NCBI GenBank assembly: GCA_039707655.1 | Contig: CM077672.1 | Location: 197,756,537 to 197,820,536, forward strand | From: Elymus sibiricus | Taxonomy: Eukaryota > Streptophyta > Magnoliopsida > Poales > Poaceae | Reading direction: 5' to 3' | Length of the DNA stretch: 64,000 bases | Shown: positions 32,667 to 44,128 of the stretch, piece after piece | How positions within the stretch are numbered: the first letter of the stretch is position 1 | Layout: every line of letters starts with the position of its first letter | The notes under the pieces: model-generated | Database searches by the model: none | What the model was told of the DNA's origin: nothing | Seen by the model: the letters and a program-made list of their open reading frames with translations, nothing else | Program-made: the position numbers and the translations under genes

Positions 32667-35552
32667 ATGGCTCCCAAGAAGAAGGGCGCTACGGCGGTTG
32701 ATCCATCCGCGTCCGGCCCGCCCGTACCCACATAGACGGGCGACGGCGTGGGCGCTGGTGGAGGAGGTGGAGGTCTCGAGCCTCAACGACGTTCTGGTGA
32801 TCAGAGCCAGGCGAGCGGCGTCGTTCGCTCCGCCAGGTCTAAGGACGGAGCCGTGCTACCTACAGGTGGCGCAGCGAACTCCAAGGACGGGACAGTGCCT
32901 TCCAAGACACCCACGCCGGCGCATGCGCCGCGGCCTTCTCAGGTCGCGCGCGACGAGCAGCGCCGCGACGTTGGTGGTTCCAGGCGCTCCCATGGAAAAA
33001 ACCCTGCGCATCACTCCCAGGATGTGCAGGGCCAAGATCCACGCCAACATGCCGGCGGAAGCAGGGCGCGATCGCAAGACCGTGATGGAGCTCCTTCTAA
33101 CTCAGTTAGGAGTCAGAGCACCTCACGTTCTTCGCACCTTTCGCCGCCGCCTACACCGGCGGAAGCGTTGGCGCGAGCTCAGCTGCTCCTAGACTTCCCT
33201 CCCGCTGCGGAGAAGCTAGACGAATGGAGATCTGCTATCCAGAGCCTCATCGGCTTGGCTAATGATGACAGGCCGTAGCAGGCAGGGCCTTGGCGGCGGC
33301 AGTCCACTGAGCTGGTGCGTGCTGATGACGAGAAGACTGGAGGCGGTACGACTACGATGCGCTCCCCTCCGCCATGACAACAGCGGTCGCTAACTCGGCG
33401 GATTGACGCCCGTGATGGCGATTCCACATCGTCGTCCGATCCGCGGGTTCGCCGCGATCAACGTCAAGTTCTTCGGGAACGGAACAACGAAGACGCTCGA
33501 ATTACCATCGAGCGGCGGCGGGAAGCGCGCCGTCAATCCGACAGGCGCGCGGGACCCACTGTAGACGAGCCTGCGCCGGGGTATTCTGGCAACTTGCCTT
33601 ATGAGGTGGGTTGTCCAGCTTTTACTCGTGAGCTGCGGCGAGTCCAGTGGCCCAACTCCCGAACTTTCAAACCGGAGGTGCCGGAGAAATACGACGGCAA
33701 GACCCACCCGTCAGAGTTCCTGAGCGTCTACACCATTGCGGTGCAGGCTGCAGGAGCTCGAGACGACAAGATATTCGCCAACTACTTCCCGTTGGTGCTT
33801 AAGCCCAACGTCAGGTCGTGGTTGATGCATCTGCCGGAGAATTTCATTTCCTCCTGGGCAGATTTGTGTCATGAGTTTGTTGGCGCCTTCACTAGAGGCC
33901 ACCAGGCTCCTGGCCAGGAAAGCGATCTACATCTCATCCCCCAGAAGGAGGGCGAAACCTTGCGCAAGTACATACAGAGATTCAGCCGTATACAGCACAA
34001 TATCCCAGACGTTCATCCTGTCGCGGTTATCAGCGCCTTTCATCAGAATGTGCGCAACCGCAAGATGCGGGAAGAGCTGGCAATGAACAAGGTCAGGGAT
34101 GTCGCCGAGCTCTATGCTCTGGCCGACAGATGTGCTCGGGCCGAGGAGGGAAGGAGATTCCCCGGCGAGGATGCTGGCGCGGAACTCGACTCTGAAGGCG
34201 AAGACGCCACCACCTTGGCGAAGAAAGGCCGACGGCGTAACAGGAAGCGCAAGGGCAAGGCCGCGCTTGCCGTCGAGGGATCCGGGGACACCGGCACCGC
34301 CAAGAAGGTCAAGACTGATGGCCCCGGCAAGGAGGTTGCCGGGTGTGCCGCATGTCAGGCCTTGGCGGCTGCCGACAAGCCGGAGGGCTCCGACAAGCAG
34401 TACTGCAAGATCCACCGCACCAAGGGTCACGATCTCCAAAACTGCCGGCAAGTTGAGCAGCTTGTCGAGAAGAAGAAAGCTGAGTATGAGAGGCGAGACA
34501 AGGAGAAGGCCCAGGATGGTGCTAAAGGGTCTGGCAAGAAACGCGGTGGTCGAGGAGGTCGCCGCGGCAAGGCCAAGCAACAAAAGGAGAGGCCCGCTCG
34601 AGGCCGTGACAAGGAACAGGGGGGTGACGATGATGACGAAGAGGGCGACAAGTCCAGCGAGCACGAGTTCCAGAAAGCTACAGAAGCCATGTGTGTTGAC
34701 GGAGGCGCCTCGTTGCATTCCTCTCACCGCCGACTCAAACAATGGGCGCGCGAGATTAATGCGGCAGAGCCATCGGTCGATGCCCGGAAGCCATTGAAAT
34801 GGTCCCACACGCCTATCATCTTTGACGCCGAGGATCACCCTGATCGCACAACTGCGGTCGAGTGTTTGCCATTGTTGGTTTCACCAATGATTCGCAACCT
34901 CAAGGTGACAAAGATGTTAGTTGACGGTGGGGCCGGTTTGAACTTGATCTCGCCTGATGTGATCAAGAGATTACAAATTCCTGACGAAGATCTCGAAGAA
35001 ACGGGCACGTTTCGAGGGATCAATCCAGGAAGGAGCCAGCCGAAGGGCAAGATCATGCTGCCAGTAACATTTGGTAGTGAGCTGAACTACAGGACAGAGA
35101 AGATCGTCTTCGACGTCGCCAAGATTCCATTACCATATAATGGGATTCTTGGTCGCCCGGCGCTGGCCAAGTTTATGGTGGCATCACACTACGCCTATAA
35201 TACATTGAAGATGCCCGGGCCGATGAGCGTCATCACTATCAACTCCGACAAGAAGGATGCGCTTATCTGCACAGACCAACTCTACCGGGAGGCAGTTGCA
35301 GCACCTGCCGCCAAGGCACTTGCTCCTGCCGCCGAAGCTCCTGGGGGGAAGAAGACCGGCAAGGCCTCTAGCACACACTCCGGCAAGCGCACCTCCTCGG
35401 AGTGCTGCACTCCCGTTGAGGATGTGCCGGAGAGCTCCACCGGCAAGAGCAAGAAATCCAAGGCAGCTCCACCGGCAACTAAGAAGGTACCCGCCAAGGA
35501 GGACGGTACTGGAGGAACTTTCACCATAAGTTCCACCCTCGATGACAAATAG
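32667..35552 (+). pseudogene. D gag and protease, three internal stops plus a terminal TAG
   Basis: ATG at 32667 (MAPKKKG...) opens one frame that continues into pol. Stops lie at 32733 (TAG), 33276 (TAG), 33375 (TGA) and 35550 (TAG). The Gag core (about 33680-34140) has EKYDGKTHPSEFLSVY, SWLMHLPENF and RDVAELYALADRCARAE. A Lys/Glu-rich linker and a Cys/His zinc motif (CKIHRTKGHDLQNC) follow. The protease site is LVDGGAGLNLISP (DGG instead of DTG/DSG), then ILGRPALAKFM. Product: particle shell and processing protease. The gene is broken only by nonsense changes; codon quality is otherwise good. Confidence 0.9.
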
Positions 35553-38500
35553 GAAAACGCGCTCATTGCCTTCCTGCGGGCGAATGTCGATGTGTTTGCA
35601 TGGCAACCATCTGATATCCCCGGTGTTCCCAGGGAGGTAATCGAGCACCACCTTGCTATCTGTCCACATGCGCGGCCCGTCAAGCAGAAGGTTAGGAAGC
35701 AAGCTTTGGAGCGGCAAGAATTTATTGCCGAAGAAATCAGGAAGCTGGAAGCGGCAGGTTTAGTGAGAGGAGTACTCCATCCAACATGGTTGGCCAATCC
35801 AGTTGTAGTGCGCAAGGCGAATGGAAAATGGAGGCTGTGTATTGACTATACAGATATCAATAAAGCCTGTCCAAAAGATCCTTTTCCCTTGCCGCGCATC
35901 GACCAGATTGTGGACTCCACTGCTGGCTGCGATTTGCTGTCGTTTCTTGACGCTTATTCAGGGTATCACCAGATTTTCATGTCAAAGGAAGATGAAGAGA
36001 AAACCGCATTTATCACCCCATGTGGCACGTATTGCTTTATACGTATGCCTTTCGGGTTGAAAAGTGCTGCTTCAACGTTCGCAAGAGTGGTCCAGATCGG
36101 TTTTGAGCCCCAGCTACATAGAAATATGGAAGCTTATATGGACGACATAGTGGTAAAAACCAAGGACAAGGCAACGCTCATACAAGATTTAGAAGAGACA
36201 TTTGCAAATCTGCGCATGATCAATCTGAAGCTCAATCCTGAGAAGTGTGTGTTTGGCGTTCCATCCGGCAAGCTTCTCGGGTTCTTTGTGTCTCACCATG
36301 GAATCGAAGCAAATCCCGACAAGATCAAGGCAATTGAGCAGATTGAAGCACCGAGACGTGTCAAAGATGCGCGTCGACTTGCCGGCTGCGTTGCTGCTCT
36401 GAGCAGGTTCATCTCCAAATCCGCTGAGCGCACCCTGCCCTTTTTCAAAATCTTGAAGAAGGCCGGTCCAATGAAATGGACTCCGAAAGCGGAGGCAGCG
36501 CTGCAGGACTTGAAGAGGTACCTCTCCTCTCCGCCAACACTAGTCGCGCCTAAACCACAAGAGCCGTTGCTGCTATATCTAGCGGCCACGAATCAAGTGG
36601 TTAGTGCTGCCCTAGTGGCGCAGAGAGAAGTCGACGAAGAAGCAGCGGCAGCGGCAAGCCCGTCAAGCGACAAGCTGGGATTCTCCCCGACAGAGTCTGG
36701 TGCCGACAAGGCAGGATCCGCGCAGTCGAATGAAGCAACGCAGAAGAAGATGGTGCAGCGCCCAGTCTATTTTGTCAGCTCCCTGTTGCAGGGGGCTAGG
36801 TCAAGATATTCTGGCGTGCAGAAGTTGCTCTTCGGCCTCCTTATGGCCTCGAGGAAGCTGCGCCATTATTTTCAGGCACATGAGATCACCGTCGTCACTC
36901 GCTTCCCGTTGCAGCGGATTTTGCGGAATCCAGATGCAACCGGCAGAATTGTGGAGTGGGCGTTGGAACTGTCAAGTTTTGGTCTCAAATTTGAAAGCAC
37001 TTCGACTATTCAGAGCAGAGCTTTGGCAGAGTTCATTACAGAATGGACACCGACGCCGGACGAAGAAATTCAAGAGACAACTATCCCCGGCAAGGAAACG
37101 GATCGAGAATGGATTATGTACTTTGACGGAGCTTTCTCGCTGCAAGGCACCGGTGTTGGCGTGCTGCTTGTCGCACCCACCAGAGAGCACCTCAAGTATG
37201 TAATTCAGATGCACTTTCCCCGGGAGAGATCAACAAACAACACTGCAGAATATGAAGGGCTGCTTGCCGGTCTCAGGATCGCGGCGGACCTTGGAATTAA
37301 GAAGCTCATCGTCAGAGGTGACTCACAACTTGTCGTCAGGCAAGTTAACAAGGACTATCAGAGCCCGTTGATGGAAGCATATGTAGATGAAGTGAGAAAG
37401 TTGGAGGAGCGTTTTGACGGTTTGCAAACAGAGCATGTTCCTCGTGCGGAGAACAACATTGCCGACGACCTGTCAAAGCGTGTTGCCCTCAAGTTACCTG
37501 TGGAACCAGGAACTTTTGTGCTCCGCTTGACTCAGCCATCCGTAACACCATCGACGAGGCAAGACAAAAGAAGGAAATTGAGTTCCGGCCAGTACTTTCC
37601 TGCAGAGCTCCCAGAAGCCGCCGGCAAGGAAGTTGCCGGGAACGACACGGTTGCTGGTGAGCAGCAGCTTCGCGCAGAACCTCAGGTTCTTGCCGCAGAA
37701 GCAAGCGCTCCCATGGCCGAAGATATGCCTTTGGTCCTTGTTGTCGAGCCGCAGGCTCCAACATGGGCACAGCACATCATCCAGTTCCTTCAATCAGGAG
37801 AACTCCCTGAAGAGCAGGAAGAAGCGGAGAAAGTAGCCCGTCAGTCTAGTATGTACCAGTTCGTTGACGACGTCCTGTACAGAAAGAGACCAAACGGTGT
37901 GAAATTGAAGTGTATTCCTCGGGAGGATGGACTGGAGCTGTTGGCAGAGATACATGGAGGCATATGTGGCTCCCACATAGGCTCAAGAGCTCTTGTCGGC
38001 AAGGCATTCCTGCAAGGTTTCTTCTGGCCCACTGCCCTCCAGGATGCAACTGCACTAGTAACCAAGTGTGAAGCGTGCCAGTTCCATTCAAAGCAATTGC
38101 ATCAGCCAGCTCAAGCTCTTCAGACGATCCCTCTTTCCTGGCAATTTTCGGTCTGGGGGCTCGACATATTGGGCCATTTTCCCCGCACTGCCGGGGGCTT
38201 CGAATACTTGTACGTTGCTATCGACAAGTTCACGAAGTGGCCGGAAGTGGAAGTAGTGAGAAAGGTGACAGCACAATCAGCCGTCAAGTTCTTCAAGGGA
38301 ATAGTGTGCCGTTTTGGTGTGCCAAACAGGATCATCACCGACAACGGCACGCAGTTCACAAGCCGCACCTTCATGCAGTATGTCCAAGACCTTGGCGGCA
38401 AAATCTGTTTTGCTTCTGTTACTCACCCAAGGAGCAACGGCCAAGCGGAGAGGGCAAATGCTGAAGTGTTGCGAGGTCTCAGAACAAGGACTTTCGACAA

Positions 38501-38999
38501 GCTGCGCAAGTGCGGAAGACGCTGGATTGATGAGCTGCCGGCGGTTCTTTGGTCAATTAGAACGATACCAAATCGAGCTACTGCCCAGACACCCTTCTCC
38601 CTAGTCTACGGGGCAGAAGCAGTTCTCCCCACGGAACTCATATACGGGTCACCTCGAGTACTCGCTTATGATGAGCTTGAGCAAGAGCAGCTGCGCCAAG
38701 ATGACGCCACGCTCCTTGAGGAAGATCGTCTTCGGGCTGCTGGGCGAGCTGCACGCTACCAGCAAGCCTTGCACCGCTATCATAGCCGCAAGGTTCATGC
38801 CCGAAGCCTTGAGGAAGGCGACCTTGTTCTTCGGCGCGTTCAGTCGGCCAAGAATTCTAACAAGTTGACGCCGAAGTGGGAAGGCCCTTATCGGGTAGTA
38901 CGAGTCACCAGGCCCGGTGCAGTCCGCCTGGAGACCGAAGATGGCATTCCAGTGAGCAATTCCTGGAATATCGAACACCTTCGTAAGTTCTACCCATAA
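35553..38999 (+). CDS. D pol: reverse transcriptase, two RNase H domains, integrase
   Basis: 1,149 codons are open in the same frame as gag-pro, from which it is cut off by the TAG at 35550, so it lacks its own natural start. Counting from the Met at 35592: RT about 50-225 (WRLCIDYTDINKACPKDPFP, FLDAYSGYHQI, YMDDIVVK near 182), first RNase H about 285-460, second archaeal-type RNase H about 505-640 (YFDGAF, NTAEYEGL, RGDSQLVV, NIADDL), integrase about 785-1050 (HHCC finger, catalytic LDILGHF, TDNGTQF, NGQAERAN), C-terminal WEGPYRVV and NIEHLRKFYP. The region 36640-36750 is an Ala/Ser linker. All catalytic residues look intact. Confidence 0.93.
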   Translation, partial: ENALIAFLRANVDVFAWQPSDIPGVPREVIEHHLAICPHARPVKQKVRKQALERQEFIAEEIRKLEAAGLVRGVLHPTWLANPVVVRKANGKWRLCIDYTDINKACPKDPFPLPRIDQIVDSTAGCDLLSFLDAYSGYHQIFMSKEDEEKTAFITPCGTYCFIRMPFGLKSAASTFARVVQIGFEPQLHRNMEAYMDDIVVKTKDKATLIQDLEETFANLRMINLKLNPEKCVFGVPSGKLLGFFVSHHGIEANPDKIKAIEQIEAPRRVKDARRLAGCVAALSRFISKSAERTLPFFKILKKAGPMKWTPKAEAALQDLKRYLSSPPTLVAPKPQEPLLLYLAATNQVVSAALVAQREVDEEAAAAASPSSDKLGFSPTESGADKAGSAQSNEATQKKMVQRPVYFVSSLLQGARSRYSGVQKLLFGLLMASRKLRHYFQAHEITVVTRFPLQRILRNPDATGRIVEWALELSSFGLKFESTSTIQSRALAEFITEWTPTPDEEIQETTIPGKETDREWIMYFDGAFSLQGTGVGVLLVAPTREHLKYVIQMHFPRERSTNNTAEYEGLLAGLRIAADLGIKKLIVRGDSQLVVRQVNKDYQSPLMEAYVDEVRKLEERFDGLQTEHVPRAENNIADDLSKRVALKLPVEPGTFVLRLTQPSVTPSTRQDKRRKLSSGQYFPAELPEAAGKEVAGNDTVAGEQQLRAEPQVLAAEASAPMAEDMPLVLVVEPQAPTWAQHIIQFLQSGELPEEQEEAEKVARQSSMYQFVDDVLYRKRPNGVKLKCIPREDGLELLAEIHGGICGSHIGSRALVGKAFLQGFFWPTALQDATALVTKCEACQFHSKQLHQPAQALQTIPLSWQFSVWGLDILGHFPRTAGGFEYLYVAIDKFTKWPEVEVVRKVTAQSAVKFFKGIVCRFGVPNRIITDNGTQFTSRTFMQYVQDLGGKICFASVTHPRSNGQAERANAEVLRGLRTRTFDKLRKCGRRWIDELPAVLWSIRTIPNRATAQTPFSLVYGAEAVLPTELIYGSPRVLAYDELEQEQLRQDDATLLEEDRLRAAGRAARYQQALHRYHSRKVHARSLEEGDLVLRRVQSAKNSNKLTPKWEGPYRVVRVTRPGAVRLETEDGIPVSNSWNIEHLRKFYP

Positions 39000-39004
39000 G
39001 GCGC

Positions 39005-39027
39005 GGTTGCCGGGTCTCCCGGCAACC
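39005..39027. terminator. Perfect hairpin just after the pol stop
   Basis: GGTTGCCGGG-TCT-CCCGGCAACC: a 10-bp perfect stem with a 3-base loop, six bases past the TAA. Possible RNA 3' structure; role inferred only. Confidence 0.45.
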
Positions 39028-39793
39028 ACCTTTTGTGCAAGTTTTGCCGGCAAGGCATATGATCCTTTCTACAAAACCAGGCACAGACCCTGTGCATAGT
39101 TGAATAAACTTAAGTGTTTTTACAATTCTTGTCGATTTTCATGTCAATCTATATGCATGCTTGTCTGAGATATTGTATTTCACCTGCTTTCGGTAAGCAT
39201 TAATGAACCGCCAAGGTTCCATATCTCTATTTTCTCTTCTTTCATTTTCTCAAAGGACAGAAGGTTTCCTTGCGTGCAAGTTTGCCGGGGGGGATGATGG
39301 TATGGACACCGACAGGCGACGTTCAAGTTAACATACTACAATAAGGAGTACAGCAACGAAAAGCTAAGTTGCAAAACTCTTAAGCAAATTTCCATTGTAG
39401 ACCTATTTTTCCTTGAACGATTTCGGCTTTTGTATGGAAAACCTGCACGCGAAGGAACCTTGTCATGATTGGTTGCGCCCTTACTTTGTTTCGAGTCCGC
39501 TCAACAGCTTAAGTGGCTGCACTAAAAACGTCAAGGTATCTTGTTGGCGGCAACACCGCCAGCAGGCCTCTAAGGATCCGTTCCTCAAAGCACTCGCGGC
39601 AAGGGTGTGCGCACCGGCAAGATCCCGATAAGCGTAGGGCATGAACCATACAGAAAGAAATCAGACAAGGGAAATAGCATGCATTCATCCAAAACATAGC
39701 AAGTTATATTACATTGACGGTCGCCGCGATTCTAATATTAAGATAAAAACTGTCTTTGGCATGGAATGGTGGCGACAAAATGAAGCAAAGCGG
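39028..39793. other. Spacer between convergent pol and antisense gene of D
   Basis: About 770 bp with no supported gene; moderately AT-rich, with GCCGGCAAG motifs repeated here and through the element. Confidence 0.5.
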
Positions 39794-42700
39794 CTAGTCC
39801 CTGCGCTGGCCTTCGACCCTCTTGACTTGGCTCACTCTGTCAACGATGGGCGCGACAAGCTCTTCGAGTGCCTTGAGGTCTACATCCTTCGGCAAGCTAG
39901 CAAGAACATTGGTGAGGTTGATGCCAGGGTTCTTATGCACCACTTTGACGAGTACCTTGCGGAGGACGGCCCGGCAGAGCTTGCGGGATTCGTTGGCCAG
40001 ATGGGTTTCTCGGTTAGACTGGAGCAGCTTGAGGGCGTCAACGATGCTCTCGAAGAACATGGTCAGCCTGGCGCTCGAAGACACCCTATCGTCAGAAGAA
40101 TAGTTGAAGTCTTGCAGGCCCATGATGGACAGTTCTGCGGCAAGCCTTTCCGCGACGTCGACAAGGCGCTCAGTCCAGATCTTCACACCTCTCTCAAAAT
40201 CATTATAAGTGGCGGCGGCGCTGTTGAGCAAGCTCTTCTCACTCTGGAGGTCTTTGATCAAAGCCCTCTCGCGAACCTTGCCATTCTCAAGGGACTCCTC
40301 CAGCGTCACCAGCTTCAGTTTCAGATCAGCGATGGATTAATTGGCTGAGGAGAGCTCCTTGATCTTGTCGGACATGGCGGCTTGCATCTCCGCCAGGCTG
40401 AAGAGAGTTTTCTCTCTGTCGGCTTTGAGCGTTGAGATATCCTTGCCGTGGCCCTCAAGATCTGCTTCCAGCCTCTTCACTTGATCACCCAGCTCGTTCT
40501 TGGCGGCCTCTGTAGCTTCGGCGGCATCGATGGCTTCCTTTAACTTGCTGGTGTGGTCTATGACCAGAGCTTCGAGTGTTTCCTTGTGTCTCTGCTCCAG
40601 CTCTTGGGTTCGCCACGCGACAAGCTTCTCGATCTCTTCGTCCTTACTGCGGAGCTTGGCGGCAAGCGCCTCCTCGCGAGCAGCAAGGTCCTCTTCATGA
40701 GCATCGAGCCCGACACGGCGTTCCGTTAAGCGAGCTTCCTCTGCAGCAGCCTGCTGCGCAACCTCCTCCTGTGCCCTCTCTGCGTCGGACTGCTTTAAGA
40801 GGAACTCATTCCAACTCTGATTCAACTGCTCCCGACCAGCCGTCAGCTCCTGGAAGGCCTCAGCGTACCAGACTTGCATCTCCTCGACGCGCTTCTGGAA
40901 ATCTGCTTCTGCTGCTTCAACAACTGCCACCCTAGAGTCCAACCTCTCCTTTCGGGTGCGGTGAAGCGCCTGAAGTTTTTGGTACTTGTCGCTCATGGCT
41001 TGGAGTAGCTGTTCTTCCCTGGACCCGCTGCTGCTGGTGCATGGCTCGTCGACGACCTTCAGTCCAGTGGCGGCGATGACATCTTCATCAAACATTTCTC
41101 CTTCGATTGGCACCCCAGTGCTTGTCGTCCCTGGTATGCTGATAAACAGGTTGTCGCCAACCTTAAGGTAACTGCTTGACGGGGGGGCATCGGATGTTGA
41201 CGGTTGATCCTCGACAACCACCTCACCGGCGACTGGGGGCTCTGTGACCGGTGTAGCTCCAGGCGCTCCTGCGGCAGGAATGTCGTCAGTATGGTCGCTG
41301 GTCTCCTTGCCGCCCCCCTCGGCAGACCCCTTGGTGGTTTTTTCCTGTGCGACCTTGGCGGCCTCGTCAGCTGCGACCCTGTCGGCCTCGGCGGCAGCAT
41401 CCTTGGCGGTCTCTTCGATGACAGTGTCGACATCCATTTGTTCCACCGAAGGGAGATCTGAAGAACAGGAAAGGAAACAAGATGAGACCGAGGTTGAAGT
41501 TCAAGAAGACAAAAATAAAGAAAGAATGACAAGTGCACCACGGCAAACGGTTTACCTGTATCGAGCTGTTGAGAGGTGATTTCTCCTTTCCCGGCAACAT
41601 TGGTTGCCGATGTAGGATTGCCAGTGCCCGTGCCCGTGCTTGCCGGCTCCTCTTCAACACGAATGGGCTCGCCAGTGGAAGCCCTTGCCGGAGGTTCATC
41701 TCTGGGCAACGTGGTCGACGGAGGCGGCACGTCAGGGACGGTCTCCAATGATTCTCCTTGTTGCCGTCCTTCTCCTGCAAGCCCGGTGATGTCAACAGCG
41801 AAGATATTCTCCCCAACGCTCGCCAGCGGAAAATGGGTAGCGGGCTCACGCTGGGGGCTGGGTTGGAGGCTGCGTTGAGGGCTGGGCTCCGGGCTGATGA
41901 CGATGGGCTCTGGCGCACCTACGGTGCTTGCCGGAGGCTCATCACCCGTTGAAGTCTTCGCCTTCTTTGCCATCCTTTGCGCCAACGTTTCCGTATCTCT
42001 GTGGGGACAGGCCAAAGCAAAGCAAATGAGTTAAGCAAAACCAGGAATTCAGAATTTGAAAGATGCGGCAAGGACCCTTACTCCTCTCTTTCCGGACTGA
42101 AAGCGGAGATGTCAAAGTCAACCTCCTCTACAATGTCCGTGCGAGGGGGTGGAGAAGGGGTCCTGGGACGCTTGGCTGCGGCAGAAGCAGTAGATTGAGG
42201 TAATCCTGCTCCAGCTGTTGGTGCCGTCATATGAGACGCCCCCGCCACTCCAATTGTTGCCGCGGTTGTGCGTCTCGTACGTCGCGCGGGTTGCTGTTGG
42301 GCTCCTTGCCGCTGCGCAGCCTTGCCGGACGCCTCCTTGCCGGGAACCTCACCACTCGAGGGAGGCTGATGTGTTGGGACGCCAGAGGCGGCTTTCCGAA
42401 GAACACGTTTCTTCTTCTCTGGAGCTGGGGGCTCCTCGTGCGGCTGCTCCTCGGCTGTGTCTTCGACAGAAGAGCTCCCGGCAACCATGCCGCTCTGCTC
42501 CCCGGCAACTTCACCTTGCTCGGCAAGGGTCTCCTCTAACATTATCTCTCCTTCGCTGGCTTCCTCTTCCGCGAAGCCAAAGCTGCCGGCCTCCGCGGCT
42601 AGGTTCACCTCTTCCGCCCTGCTGGCGATGTAAGCCACTTCTTCATCAGTGGTGGGGCGGATGAGGGTTGGCTCTTCCCGGATGGCTTTCTCCGACAAGT

Positions 42701-43730
42701 TATCAAAGAACTCCTGTGCGTGCTCCGAGGATGGCTCTTCCCAAGTTCCGTCAGGGCCATGAGCATTACACACCGGCATCATGGCGCTGATTGAGCTCAA
42801 GGCAGAGTTGTTGCATAGGGGAATTACGCCAGCCGGCAACTTATATTTCCCGTCAGGCCTGAACAATTTGTGGCAGAGAACTGTGTGCTGCATGACTGTC
42901 AAGTTGTTGTTCAGACCAGGGCGCGGCCTCATGATATCTGCTGCATTCTTGAACTCCCAGGCCGGCCTCCCTTTGTTCTGCAGAGGGGCGATGCGACGGC
43001 GGAGGAAATCAGCGCCAACCATTTCTATTGTGAGCCCGGCAACCTTGAGATGGTGGATCCTGGTGATTGCGATTGCGAGCTTCTCATCCTGAAGATCGAG
43101 AGCGCTCCAGTCCTTGCCGCGAACCACTTTCGTTTGTCGGGGCGAACAGAACGGCTGAGGATCTTTCTCCTTAATCCAGCACCACTCGGACCGCCATTCA
43201 TCCCACTTCTTACGGTAGAGACCGTCTGGATATATCTCTTTATTCCATGCCCTTGGAATCCAGGTGATAGAACCAGAAAGGGCGTCTCCCGTTTCGATAC
43301 GGGGAATGAAATAGTGGCGAAAGAGGGCTGTGTTGGGGACTACTCCGGCGAAATTTTCACAGAGATGAGCAAAGACTGACATGCATGTTACGGCATTCGG
43401 CGTGAAATCCAAGAGGCGGAAGCCGTATGTGTACATGATGTCAATGAAGAAATCAGAAAACGGAGGGCAGAGCCCGCAGTAAAAGTAAGCGGCAAAGAAA
43501 GGGAATTTATCTGGACCGCCCTTGACGGAAGCTGGGAGCACGCGAGTAGCAGGGTGAGCCCTCGTCTCCTTACCCCACATACACATGTACCGCTCAACCA
43601 GGGCGCGCATGTCGAGCGTTGGGGCGAAGACGGAGTTTTCCTTCCGCATCTCCACCAGCTCGATCTTCTTAGTCTCTGCATCCGAGTCGGCGGCTTTCGC
43701 CGCTTTGCCCTTGCTTGCTTTGGGCGGCAT
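39794..43730 (-). pseudogene. D antisense gene (aORF): Transposase_28-like domain plus coiled coil, three exons
   Basis: ATG at 43730 (MPPKASKGKAAK). Exons are 43730-42082, 41998-41556 and 41457-39794; the introns (83 and 98 bp) have GT-AG ends and the phases join exactly to 1,252 codons including the stop. A single TAA at 40339-40337 interrupts exon 3; CAA to TAA by one transition would make it. Exon 1 has the 'putative gypsy type transposon' signature (FPFFAAYFYCGLCPPFSDFF, LHFAHL-like SVFAHLCENFAG, WCWIKEKDPQPFC). Exon 2 is Pro/Thr/Glu-rich. Exon 3 is a long coiled coil (EEARLTERRVGLDAHEEDLAA). Tat elements are known to carry such antisense ORFs; their function is not settled. Confidence 0.8.
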
Positions 43731-43883
43731 GGCGACTGTGGAAGCGGAGGCCGAGAATGATGAGGGCGTGGGGATGGCGGATGGATGGGAGAGGCTCTGC
43801 TTCAAACTCGAGGAAGAAGGCGATGGTGGTCTCCAGATTGGAAATGACGAGAGGTAAATGAGCAGCGCCTCTGCGGATTCCTT

Positions 43884-43893
43884 TTTATGGGGA
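43884..43893 (-). promoter_or_regulatory. Possible TATA box of the D antisense gene
   Basis: The minus strand reads CCATAAAAAG about 155 bp before the ATG, inside the 398 bp between the gene start and the 3' LTR. Position and sequence only. Confidence 0.3.
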
Positions 43894-44106
43894 AGGAGCG
43901 GAGGCTGCCTCTTTACTAATCAATATGAATGCATTTTTACGGGCGCACTACTACTGCGGCCGTTCCGCGCACGTATCCCACGTCCCGCATTTAACGCGCT
44001 TCGTGGGGGGGGGGGCGCGGTAAATAAGAAGATTGCGACAGTTAACTCCTGCCACGCGTGCCCGTGCACTGTTTGGGCCTAGCCCAACAACGCCTCGCAT
44101 CCGTGT

Positions 44107-44128
44107 ATGGCCTAGGCCCGGGGGCTCC
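44107..44128 (+). other. Polypurine-like tract before D 3' LTR
   Basis: GGCCTAGGCCCGGGGGCTCC directly precedes the TG of the 3' LTR. It is a weak tract with a GGGGG core. Confidence 0.45.
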
